36,808 nt of DNA, from assembly GCA_910577845.1 (NCBI GenBank), contig CAJTNA010000002.1, positions 108,382 to 145,189 of the forward strand. The letters run 5' to 3'. Source of the stretch: an uncultured Christensenella sp. (GTDB lineage Bacteria; Bacillota; Clostridia; Christensenellales; UBA3700). The notes below the pieces were generated by a model, which was not told the origin of the DNA, ran no database searches, and was given only the letters and a program-made list of their open reading frames with translations. Made by a program: the position numbers and the translations under genes. Positions 1-6,304 of the stretch are shown here, piece by piece (the stretch's first letter is position 1; the number at the start of each line of letters is the position of its first letter).

Positions 1-1466
1 AGCAAGGTTATACAATCTATGAATGTTCAAGATGTCATAATGAGGATAGCGAACATAAAAATATAGTACCAGCAACTGGGATACATAGCTATACTATTGA
101 ACAAGGTGACGTAGTGCCAGCAACTTGTACTGAGGACGGATATCAAATGTATAAGTGTGAGCATTGCACTGAAACTGAAAAACGAATAACTGAAGCAAAA
201 TTAGGTCATCAGCATAATGTTGCAATAATAACACCTCCAACTTGTGTGGACGATGGTTATACAATGAATAAATGCTCAAGATGTGAGGATATTGACCAAA
301 CAAAATATGATATAATTCCAGCAACTGGAGGCACTCATAGTTTTACTATTTTACAAGGTGATGAAGTCCCAGCAACTTGTACTGAGGACGGATATCAGAT
401 GTACAAGTGTGAACATTGTACTGCAACTGAAAAACAAGTAACTGAGGAAAAACTAGGTCACGAATTTAATGTAGTTAATACAACTATTCCTCCTACTTGT
501 GGAGATGATGGATATACTTTGTATGAGTGTTCAAGATGTAAAGAATTAGATGAAACTCATAAAAATATAGTACCAGCAACTGGGATACATAGCTATACTA
601 TTGAACAAGGTGACGTAGTGCCAGCAACTTGTACCGAGGACGGATATCAAATGTACAAGTGTGAGCATTGCACTGAAACTGAAAAACGAATAACTGAAAC
701 AAAATTAGGTCATCAGCATAATGTTGCCATAATAACACCTCCAACTTGTGTGGATGATGGTTACACAATGTATAAATGCTCAAGATGTGAGGATATTAAC
801 CCAACAAAACAAGACATAACTTTAGCAACTGGACATAGTTATGTTGATACAGTTGTAGCACCAACTTGCATAGAAAAAGGATATACATTGCATATTTGTT
901 CAGTATGTCAGTTTGAGATGAGCGATAATGAAACAGAAATTGACCCAGATAATCACGACCATAGTGTTGCAGTTATAACAGCTCCAACTTGTACAGAAGA
1001 TGGCTACACATTATATAAATGTTCAAGGTGTGAGGATATTAACCCAACAAAACAAGATATAATAGTAGCAATAGGTCATAGTTATGTTGATACAATAGTA
1101 GCACCAACTTGTACAGAAAAAGGTTATACATTGCATAAGTGTTCAAGATGTGATAATGAATTTACTGACAATGAGGTAGAAATTAATCTTGATAATCATA
1201 CTTGGAATGATGGTGTTGTAACGAAAGAGCCGACTGCAACTGAAAAAGGTGAGAAAGAATTTACTTGCAGTGGTTGCGGTGACAAGAAAGTTGAGGAAAT
1301 TCCAGCATTAGGTGTGGTTGATAAACCAGTACAACCAAATGAACCAGAGATTGCTAATGGTCCAAACATAGGTGCAATAGTTGGTGGTGCTGTAGGCGGT
1401 ACAGCTGGTTTGGGAATTTTGGTGTTGGTAATATTTATCATTATCAAAAAAACTAAAAAAGTATAA
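1..1466 (+). CDS. Cysteine-rich repeat surface protein, membrane-anchored (5' end outside window)
   Basis: The reading frame is open from the first bases (codons in phase with position 3) to a TAA at 1464-1466, so the gene starts upstream. The visible product is about eleven tandem modules of roughly 40 residues. Each has the pattern P-[AT]-T-C-x-E/D-D/K-G-Y-x-x-[YH]-x-C-x-x-C followed by a short acidic stretch and usually a G-H, giving three cysteines per module; the last module has PTATEKG and so lacks the first cysteine. After the repeats comes a short proline-rich linker, a glycine-rich hydrophobic segment of about 25 residues (IGAIVGGAVGG...) and a basic tail KKTKKV. That end looks like a stop-transfer membrane anchor; no LPXTG sortase motif is present. 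Such modules are common in large surface proteins of gut Clostridia. The cysteine pairs could form disulfides or bind metal, but neither can be decided here. Adhesion or envelope function is inference. Confidence 0.8.
   Translation, partial: QGYTIYECSRCHNEDSEHKNIVPATGIHSYTIEQGDVVPATCTEDGYQMYKCEHCTETEKRITEAKLGHQHNVAIITPPTCVDDGYTMNKCSRCEDIDQTKYDIIPATGGTHSFTILQGDEVPATCTEDGYQMYKCEHCTATEKQVTEEKLGHEFNVVNTTIPPTCGDDGYTLYECSRCKELDETHKNIVPATGIHSYTIEQGDVVPATCTEDGYQMYKCEHCTETEKRITETKLGHQHNVAIITPPTCVDDGYTMYKCSRCEDINPTKQDITLATGHSYVDTVVAPTCIEKGYTLHICSVCQFEMSDNETEIDPDNHDHSVAVITAPTCTEDGYTLYKCSRCEDINPTKQDIIVAIGHSYVDTIVAPTCTEKGYTLHKCSRCDNEFTDNEVEINLDNHTWNDGVVTKEPTATEKGEKEFTCSGCGDKKVEEIPALGVVDKPVQPNEPEIANGPNIGAIVGGAVGGTAGLGILVLVIFIIIKKTKKV
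57..798 (+). repeat. 504-bp near-identical direct repeat inside the surface-protein gene
   Basis: Bases from about 57 to 294 recur almost unchanged at about 561 to 798 (offset 504 bp, 168 codons), with only scattered, mostly synonymous changes. A weaker copy of the first part lies half-way, around 355-440 (offset 252 bp), so the unit is two cysteine modules (84 codons) duplicated and then duplicated again. Near-identity at the DNA level, including third positions, indicates recent duplication or continuing recombination between units. Confidence 0.85.
741..1146 (+). repeat. 243-bp direct repeat inside the surface-protein gene
   Basis: A second repeat family with a 243-bp period: the stretch beginning near 741 (CCAACTTGTGTGGATGATGG) is matched near 984, and the stretch near 834 (CATAGTTATGTTGATACA) is matched at 1077. 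It is more diverged than the 504-bp repeat, so these modules duplicated earlier. Confidence 0.7.
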
Positions 1467-1555
1467 AAGCTCTTAAAAATGTAGATTTTTGCGATTTATA
1501 GTTGTAAAATTTACATAAAACAAAAAGGAATAATTAAATATTTTAGTATAAAACA

Positions 1556-1590
1556 AAAACAGCCCAAGTTTAAAAACTTAGGCTGTTTTG
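1556..1590. terminator. Bidirectional intrinsic terminator
   Basis: A 14-bp stem pairs 1556-1569 with 1576-1589 around a six-base loop, with runs of A before and T after. It lies between the ends of two convergent genes. The single mismatch is C-A in the plus-strand RNA but a G-U wobble in the minus-strand RNA, so the hairpin is slightly better for the minus-strand gene ending at 1621. Confidence 0.85.
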
Positions 1591-1620
1591 TTTGCATAAA
1601 CTTTAGATATAGTAAGCTTT

Positions 1621-2157
1621 TTATTTGTCCCAATCTTGTGTTAAACTTATTAGCGGTTGCAAATATTCTTTATCCGACCAATCACAATTACGCCCCAAAG
1701 CTTGCATTAAAGCACTTTCCCAAGGTTCATAAGTTGCTGGGTCTTTTTTGGATACTATTTTTTTTAACATATTACAAAGTGTTCTGTCAATAAATTTCAT
1801 TTTACTTTCGTCCCACGCACCACGACCATAAAAAATTGGTATATTTTGCAATTCGTCTTTTAGATTGTGTTGTTTAATATCATTAAATGCTTTTTCATTA
1901 TAAGGTGAGGCACCAATACAAAAAAAAGCTATATTTTTATTTTGTAAAGTTTCAAAATTCTTTTTTAAAATTGACAAACAACTTATACCAGATGCATATA
2001 TTGCACCACAAAAAATTATATTTTGGTATTTAGTTATTTGATTGATTTTGGCTTTGGAATATTCTATTATGTCATAATTAATTTCCTTAGCAAGCCATTC
2101 AGCATATTTTTTTGTTGTACCATATTTTGATTTATAAATTATAATACCATTGTTCAT
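1621..2157 (-). CDS. Flavodoxin-domain protein (HemG/protoporphyrinogen-oxidase-like)
   Basis: A 178-residue product. The N-terminus, IIIYKSKYGTTKKYAEWLA (from residue 5), is the FMN phosphate-binding loop of the flavodoxin fold (T/S-x-T/Y-G-x-T type). A second conserved segment, IIFCGAIYASGIS (about residues 47-59), matches the following beta strand and flavin-contact loop. The overall type is the flavodoxin-domain family that includes menaquinone-dependent HemG. A role in heme synthesis is unlikely to be deducible: no heme genes are nearby, and clostridial members usually stand alone as putative FMN electron carriers. The ATG is preceded by AAAGGGA at a normal distance. The terminator at 1556-1590 closes the gene. 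Confidence 0.75.
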   Translation of the reverse strand: MNNGIIIYKSKYGTTKKYAEWLAKEINYDIIEYSKAKINQITKYQNIIFCGAIYASGISCLSILKKNFETLQNKNIAFFCIGASPYNEKAFNDIKQHNLKDELQNIPIFYGRGAWDESKMKFIDRTLCNMLKKIVSKKDPATYEPWESALMQALGRNCDWSDKEYLQPLISLTQDWDK

Positions 2158-2234
2158 AAATAGTCCCTTTAAATTTAATAAATTTGTTTTTAATTATTAA
2201 ATAACTATAAATTGTAAATGTTAAATACAAGCGA

Positions 2235-2529
2235 TTATAGATAAAAAGTGAATAAACTTATTAAAATTGGACTTACAACAATTACAAGTGTAGTAATAAT
2301 TATATGTAATATATCAATGATTTTTTTGTTGACTTTGTCTAATAGGTAATACATAAATATTCCAATTGCAGAGACACCAACTAATACTACTGGAATAGAT
2401 ATTGCAATCGATTTGACTAATTTAATAATAAATATAATGCCTATATCTATTAAAAAACTTGCAATTGATAATAATATTCGCAATATGTAAAGCTTCAATT
2501 TTTTTTGTCAACTTTTTATTGTTACTCAT
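2235..2529 (-). pseudogene. Small multi-spanning membrane protein, reading frame apparently shifted at an A8 run
   Basis: From 2498 to 2235 the minus strand encodes about 87 very hydrophobic residues forming roughly three membrane segments (LYILRILLSIASFLIDIG..., then VVLVGVSAIGIFMYYLL, then IIITTLVIVVSPILISLF). The only start for that frame is a TTG inside an A-run with a TGA stop three codons upstream. In the neighbouring frame an ATG at 2529 gives MSNNKKLTKKI and runs into the same poly-A (T8 on the plus strand, 2499-2506). Removing one A joins the two into a plausible protein of about 97 residues with a short basic cytoplasmic head. Either this is a frameshifted gene, an assembly error in a homopolymer, or a slippage site. 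No convincing Shine-Dalgarno is seen before either start, so it could also be non-coding. The family is not recognised. Confidence 0.35.
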
Positions 2530-2559
2530 TTGATAAAGTATTAAAATCAGCAATAAGAT

Positions 2560-2616
2560 TTAGATTGCTTTTGCTATAAAAAAGGCAAATATTAAACCTA
2601 TAATTCCTATTACCAT
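2560..2616 (-). CDS. Possible 18-residue hydrophobic peptide
   Basis: An ATG at 2616 with AGGAAAT upstream opens an 18-codon frame, MVIGIIGLIFAFFIAKAI, ending in TAA at 2560. It would be a single membrane segment. It sits just upstream of the frameshifted membrane ORF on the same strand. Very short AT-rich frames of this kind arise by chance, so it is recorded only as a possibility. Confidence 0.15.
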   Translation of the reverse strand: MVIGIIGLIFAFFIAKAI

Positions 2617-2770
2617 ATATATTTCCTATTTAACAAGCAAATTCAAAATAACTAATTATTGTGCTAAGTTAGCAACCTAATACTTAATACTGATATTAAT
2701 TAAATTTCATATTAATACTATTTAATTAAATAGCTTTTTGTAGATATATTTAATACTAATTAGTAGACGA

Positions 2771-3442
2771 CTATTTATTTAAGTCCCAATCAATAGGTTG
2801 TTTGCCTTTTGAAATTAAATAATCATTTGTTTTTGAAAAGTGTTTACAACCAAAAAAGCCGTTGAATGCAGATAGTGGTGATGGGTGTGCACATTGTAAA
2901 ATTAAATGTTTGCTTTTGTCAATTAGAGGAACTTTGCTCCTAGCATTGCCACCCCAAAGAATAAAAACTACATTTTCAGTATTGTCGGAAATAAGTTTTA
3001 TTACGCTGTCAGTAAACCAAGCCCAACCGCATTTTGAGTGTGAGTTTGCAAGGTGTTCTTTTACGGTTAGAGTAGTGTTAAGTAATAGTACACCTTGATT
3101 AGCCCATTTTGTTAGGTTTCCGCAATTAGGTTCTTTTATACCCAAATCGGTTTCAATCTCTTTGTAAATGTTTTGTAGTGACGGCGGAAGTTTTACGCCG
3201 TCTTTAACTGAAAAACAAAGACCGTGTGCTTGACCTGGTTCGTGATAAGGGTCTTGTCCTAAAATTACAGCTTTTAATTCCGAAATAGGTGTATAACGGA
3301 AACAATTATAAATATCGTACATATTAGGATATATTACACCATTAGCATATTCTTGCTTTAAAAATTCTCGTATTTTTTTGTATTTTTCGTCAGCAAACAA
3401 ACTTTCCAAAAGTTCGTCCCAACCACCGCCAAGTTCTTTCAT
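2771..3442 (-). CDS. ung: Uracil-DNA glycosylase, family 1
   Basis: Removes uracil from DNA as the first step of base-excision repair. From the ATG at 3442 the product is 223 residues, the usual length. The water-activating motif GQDPYHEPGQAHGLCFSV (about residues 62-79, catalytic Asp64) and the minor-groove/catalytic-histidine loop HPSPLSAFNGFFGCKHFS near the C-terminus are both intact, as is the LLLNTTLTV strand. The frame can be extended upstream to a TTG at 3475, but family members start close to the DELLESLF helix and an AAAGGA lies between the two, so ATG 3442 is preferred. The gene stands alone, with a promoter candidate at 3602-3630. Confidence 0.95.
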   Translation of the reverse strand: MKELGGGWDELLESLFADEKYKKIREFLKQEYANGVIYPNMYDIYNCFRYTPISELKAVILGQDPYHEPGQAHGLCFSVKDGVKLPPSLQNIYKEIETDLGIKEPNCGNLTKWANQGVLLLNTTLTVKEHLANSHSKCGWAWFTDSVIKLISDNTENVVFILWGGNARSKVPLIDKSKHLILQCAHPSPLSAFNGFFGCKHFSKTNDYLISKGKQPIDWDLNK

Positions 3443-3569
3443 AATAGTTTTATTCCTTTGTCTTAAATTTACCAAAAGCTTAGGTATTTTTATTTACACA
3501 ATGCTGTTTATTGGTTTTCGGTTTGAGAAAAAAGACGATGTTTAATCATATGTAAATAAGGCTAACATT

Positions 3570-3583
3570 TTGTTTATAAACAA
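3570..3583. promoter_or_regulatory. Perfect 14-bp palindrome, possible operator
   Basis: TTGTTTATAAACAA is its own reverse complement. It lies about 20 bases downstream of the -10 box of the minus-strand promoter candidate at 3602-3630, a location where a bound repressor would block transcription toward ung. It does not match the clostridial Rex consensus or another operator I can name. Confidence 0.35.
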
Positions 3584-3601
3584 TATTGTATAATCTATTA
3601 T

Positions 3602-3630
3602 ATAATAGCATAAAAGCATATTTTTTGCAA
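3602..3630 (-). promoter_or_regulatory. Promoter candidate for ung
   Basis: On the minus strand TTGCAA (3630-3625) is followed, after 17 bases, by TATTAT (3607-3602), with a TG one base before the -10 box (extended -10). It points toward ung. Confidence 0.5.
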
Positions 3631-3724
3631 GTACTAATACAAAAAGCATTAAATTTTATTTGTAAGTATTATTTATTTTAATTTATTATTTGTGTAAAGC
3701 TATCATAAATAAAGAGAGGTAAAA

Positions 3725-3793
3725 ATGTTAATTGTTCAATTAATGATAATGTATTTATTTAGATATTTATCCATAAAAGTCAAATGTTTTTAG
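3725..3793 (+). CDS. Possible 22-residue peptide upstream of the decarboxylase operon
   Basis: An AGAGAGG Shine-Dalgarno stands before an ATG at 3725 that opens MLIVQLMIMYLFRYLSIKV..., stopping with TAG at 3791-3793. The product would be a hydrophobic segment with a basic tail. The operon promoter proposed at 3853-3881 lies downstream, so this is not obviously a leader peptide of that transcript. The good ribosome site is the only support. Confidence 0.25.
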   Translation: MLIVQLMIMYLFRYLSIKVKCF

Positions 3794-3852
3794 TCACTTT
3801 TACATTATATAATTTTTTAATTGAAATAAATTGACAAATTTGCGGAAAATAC

Positions 3853-3881
3853 TTGATTATTTTTGTAATTTTGTATATAAT
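3853..3881 (+). promoter_or_regulatory. Promoter of the decarboxylase operon
   Basis: TTGATT (3853-3858), a 17-base spacer and TATAAT (3876-3881), about 60 bases before the first gene. The same TTGATT-17-TATAAT arrangement precedes pta. Confidence 0.65.
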
Positions 3882-3942
3882 GATAAATGGTGAATTTCTT
3901 TTTGAAATTTAATAAAGATTTTTTAAATACACTGGAGGTATT

Positions 3943-5337
3943 ATGAAGAATAATTCTTTATTACAAAACAACATTAAGTTAATTAATGATGCTACAAAAA
4001 AGATTAAATCTTTTGCATTTGACTTAATTGATGATGGTAGTTTTGTAGAGACTGATGTTTTTACAGCGGGCAAGTCTTTCCTAGATTGTGGGGAGGCTCT
4101 TGGTGAAGGTGTAGTTACAGGTTATGCCACTATTGGTAACAGACCTGTACATTTTTTTGCACAAAATCAAGAGGTTATGAAAGGCAGTTTTGGTGAGGCA
4201 CACGCAAAAAAGATTTTAAAAGTTATCAGAAAAGCTGTGCAAACTGGCACACCATTGATTTCAATCATTGATTCTAATGGTGCAAGAGTGGGTGAGGGTG
4301 TAGCTATGCTTGAGGCTTATAGTGAAGTTATCAATGCTATCAACCTTGCAAGAGAGAATATCACTCATATTTGCATTATTAAAGGTAACTGTGTTGGTAT
4401 GATGGCAAGCATTGTAGCAATGGCTGACTTTGTATTTATGGCAGATAGTGCTATAATGAGCGTTGCATCTCCACAAGCGGTTGCATCTAAAGAAAAAGAT
4501 TATCCAAAGTTGAATGCGATTTTGGGCTATAAAGCTATTTCTCAAAATAGCGATGTTGCAGATTTTTCATTTAAAACAACTAAAGAACTTGCAGAAAAGT
4601 TGAATTACATTTTGACAATTTGCGGTGGTGAAGTTGAGGAATGTGAGGATGATGCGAATCGTGAAACACCTGCATTGGACAAAGCATATAAAGTTGATGT
4701 TGCTTTAAAGGCAATATGTGATAATCAAAAGTACATAATTGCTAATGAAAATTATGCTAAAGAGGTTGTTACTGCTTACGCTTTGATTAACAGCATAAGC
4801 GTTGGTATCATTGCATTGGATAGCAGTGTAAACAATGGTTATATTAGTGCTAACGGAATTGCTAAGGCGGACAAGTTTATCAGCAAGTGTGATGAAAATG
4901 GTATGCCAATTATCAGCTTAGTTGATTGTAAAGGTGTAAATGCAAGCCTTGAGGATGAAGTAAATGGCTTGGCTGGTAAATTGGCTAGTCTAATGGCAAA
5001 ACTTGCAAGTTGCAGTACTCCTATGATTAGCGTTATCACTGGTAAGGCAATTGGTCTTGCTTATTCAGTATTTGCAAGCAAGGGTATCGGTTTTGATTAT
5101 ACTTTGGCAAGTGCAGATAGCATTATCAGTCCAGTAAACACTGCAACTGGTAGCAGTATTGAGTATGCCGAGCAATTAAAGGCTGGCGAGGATAGAGCAA
5201 AGCTTGAGGCACGTTATGCAGAATTAGAACAAAATCCATTTATATCAGCTAAAGACGGATATATTGACAATATTATTGAACTTTCAACAATGCGTCCATA
5301 TATCGCAAGTGCTTTAATGATGCTTTTGGGTATTTAA
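3943..5337 (+). CDS. Acyl-CoA carboxyltransferase subunit (MmdA / transcarboxylase 12S-like), divergent
   Basis: First gene of the Na+-pump operon, 464 residues. It has the two-crotonase-domain layout of biotin-dependent carboxyltransferases: an N-terminal half with SFGEAHAKKI and IDSNGARVGEGV (compare D-S-G-G-A-R in MmdA) and a C-terminal half with PIISLVDCKG, STPMISVITGKAIGLAY and a closing arginine-containing tail (TMRPYIASALMMLL). Family members transfer a carboxyl group between an acyl-CoA and carboxybiotin. The two oxyanion-hole motifs, normally A-G-G-A and Y-G-G-A, read V-G-M-M and I-G-L-A here, so only one glycine of each pair remains. It is also shorter than typical MmdA (about 510). 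It may therefore use another substrate or be structural. The ATG has GGAGG upstream. Assignment to the family is firm; substrate is not known. Confidence 0.75.
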   Translation: MKNNSLLQNNIKLINDATKKIKSFAFDLIDDGSFVETDVFTAGKSFLDCGEALGEGVVTGYATIGNRPVHFFAQNQEVMKGSFGEAHAKKILKVIRKAVQTGTPLISIIDSNGARVGEGVAMLEAYSEVINAINLARENITHICIIKGNCVGMMASIVAMADFVFMADSAIMSVASPQAVASKEKDYPKLNAILGYKAISQNSDVADFSFKTTKELAEKLNYILTICGGEVEECEDDANRETPALDKAYKVDVALKAICDNQKYIIANENYAKEVVTAYALINSISVGIIALDSSVNNGYISANGIAKADKFISKCDENGMPIISLVDCKGVNASLEDEVNGLAGKLASLMAKLASCSTPMISVITGKAIGLAYSVFASKGIGFDYTLASADSIISPVNTATGSSIEYAEQLKAGEDRAKLEARYAELEQNPFISAKDGYIDNIIELSTMRPYIASALMMLLGI

Positions 5338-5349
5338 GGAGATGTGCAG

Positions 5350-5919
5350 ATGATTAATAATTTACTTTTTTGTGCCGAACAGACAATTGGTGATAAATTA
5401 GCTGAGGCAGGTATAGTTGTATTAATCGGTGTTTCAATGGTATTTGTAATATTGTTTTTGCTTATTGGTGTTGTAAAGCTTTTACAATATTTAAATAAGG
5501 GACTTAATAATTGGGACGATATTATGGCTATTTATCGTGCAAATAAGGCCGAGAGAAAAGCTATTAAAAAGTCTTATGTTGATATCAAGGATGAACAAAT
5601 AAATGATTTATACAAAAAGCTTGATAATAAAGAAATTACTAAGTTGGAATTTAAAGAGGCTAGTAGCAAGATAAAACTTGAATACAAATCAAAGAAACCT
5701 GAAATCAAGCAAGCGGTTAGTGATATAAAAGCATCACAAAAGCAAGCAAGACTTGCAAAACCCGAAAGTATGCCAATGCTAGTAGAACCAGCTGGCGAGG
5801 AAGTTACTGATAGCAAACTTATTGCAATAATCAGTGTTGCTATTGCGGTATGTACTGAGCAAGAACAAGCTGAAAGAAAAGTTACTTTCAAAGTACGTTC
5901 AATTAAACATATAAATTAA
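5350..5919 (+). CDS. OadG/MmdD-like membrane subunit of the decarboxylase (gamma subunit)
   Basis: 189 residues. One membrane helix near the N-terminus (about residues 20-45, IVVLIGVSMVFVILFLLIGVVKLL) is followed by a long, highly charged, probably coiled-coil region rich in Lys/Glu, and then SKLIAIISVAIAVCTEQ...RKVTFKVRSIKHIN, which matches the C-terminal end of clostridial OadG-type subunits (E-L-V-A-V-I-x-A-A-I-A... V-R-x-I). In decarboxylase pumps this subunit holds the carboxyltransferase on the membrane beta subunit. The central charged region is longer than in enterobacterial OadG (about 80 residues). A GTG at 5344 is two bases from AAGGAG; the ATG at 5350 has the normal spacing and was chosen. 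The gap to the preceding gene is 12 bases. Confidence 0.65.
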   Translation: MINNLLFCAEQTIGDKLAEAGIVVLIGVSMVFVILFLLIGVVKLLQYLNKGLNNWDDIMAIYRANKAERKAIKKSYVDIKDEQINDLYKKLDNKEITKLEFKEASSKIKLEYKSKKPEIKQAVSDIKASQKQARLAKPESMPMLVEPAGEEVTDSKLIAIISVAIAVCTEQEQAERKVTFKVRSIKHIN

Positions 5920-5932
5920 GGAGATTTTAAAT

Positions 5933-6286
5933 ATGCGTAAATTTAATATAAATGTAGATGGTAAAAATTATGTTGTAGAGGTTGAGGAAGTTGGTGGCGT
6001 AGCTACAACTCCTGTAGTTGCTCCAGTGGCAAGCACTCCAGTTGTTGCACCAAAAGCTACACCAGTAGTTGGTAATGGTGAGCCATTCAAAGCTCCAATG
6101 CCTGGTACTGTTCTTGACATTTGCGTTGCAAATGGTGCTACTGTAAAGAAAGGTGATACAATCTTAGTGCTTGAGGCTATGAAAATGGAAAATAATATGA
6201 CAGCACAAAAAGATGGTGTTGTTACTGTAGCAGTTAGCAAGGGTGCTAGCGTAGGTAGTGGCGATACATTATTTACAATCGCATAA
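5933..6286 (+). CDS. Biotin carboxyl carrier protein of the decarboxylase
   Basis: 117 residues with the three parts expected of the 1.3S/MmdC/GcdC type: a short N-terminal beta segment (RKFNINVDGKNYVVEVEEV), a flexible Ala/Pro/Val linker (about residues 22-50) and a C-terminal biotinyl domain with the invariant EAMKM, in which Lys84 is the biotin attachment site. It carries CO2 from the carboxyltransferase to the membrane decarboxylase. BirA, encoded at 28550-29494, is the likely modifying enzyme. AAGGAG precedes the ATG at a good distance. Confidence 0.92.
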   Translation: MRKFNINVDGKNYVVEVEEVGGVATTPVVAPVASTPVVAPKATPVVGNGEPFKAPMPGTVLDICVANGATVKKGDTILVLEAMKMENNMTAQKDGVVTVAVSKGASVGSGDTLFTIA

Positions 6287-6304
6287 TTAGGAGGCTGTAA
6301 GTAG

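Larger units (their letters stand above)
3476..3852. other. Divergent intergenic region between ung and the decarboxylase operon
   Basis: An AT-rich stretch between divergently transcribed genes. It contains a minus-strand promoter candidate (3602-3630), a perfect 14-bp palindrome (3570-3583) and a possible 22-codon ORF (3725-3793) whose end overlaps an inverted repeat (TAAAAGT at 3774-3780 with ACTTTTA at 3796-3802). No larger gene is seen. Confidence 0.5.

Noticed and set aside
94..783. Minus-strand ORFs opposite the cysteine-rich repeats
   Set aside because: They repeat with the same period as the plus-strand gene and lack ribosome sites; they are shadows of the repeats.
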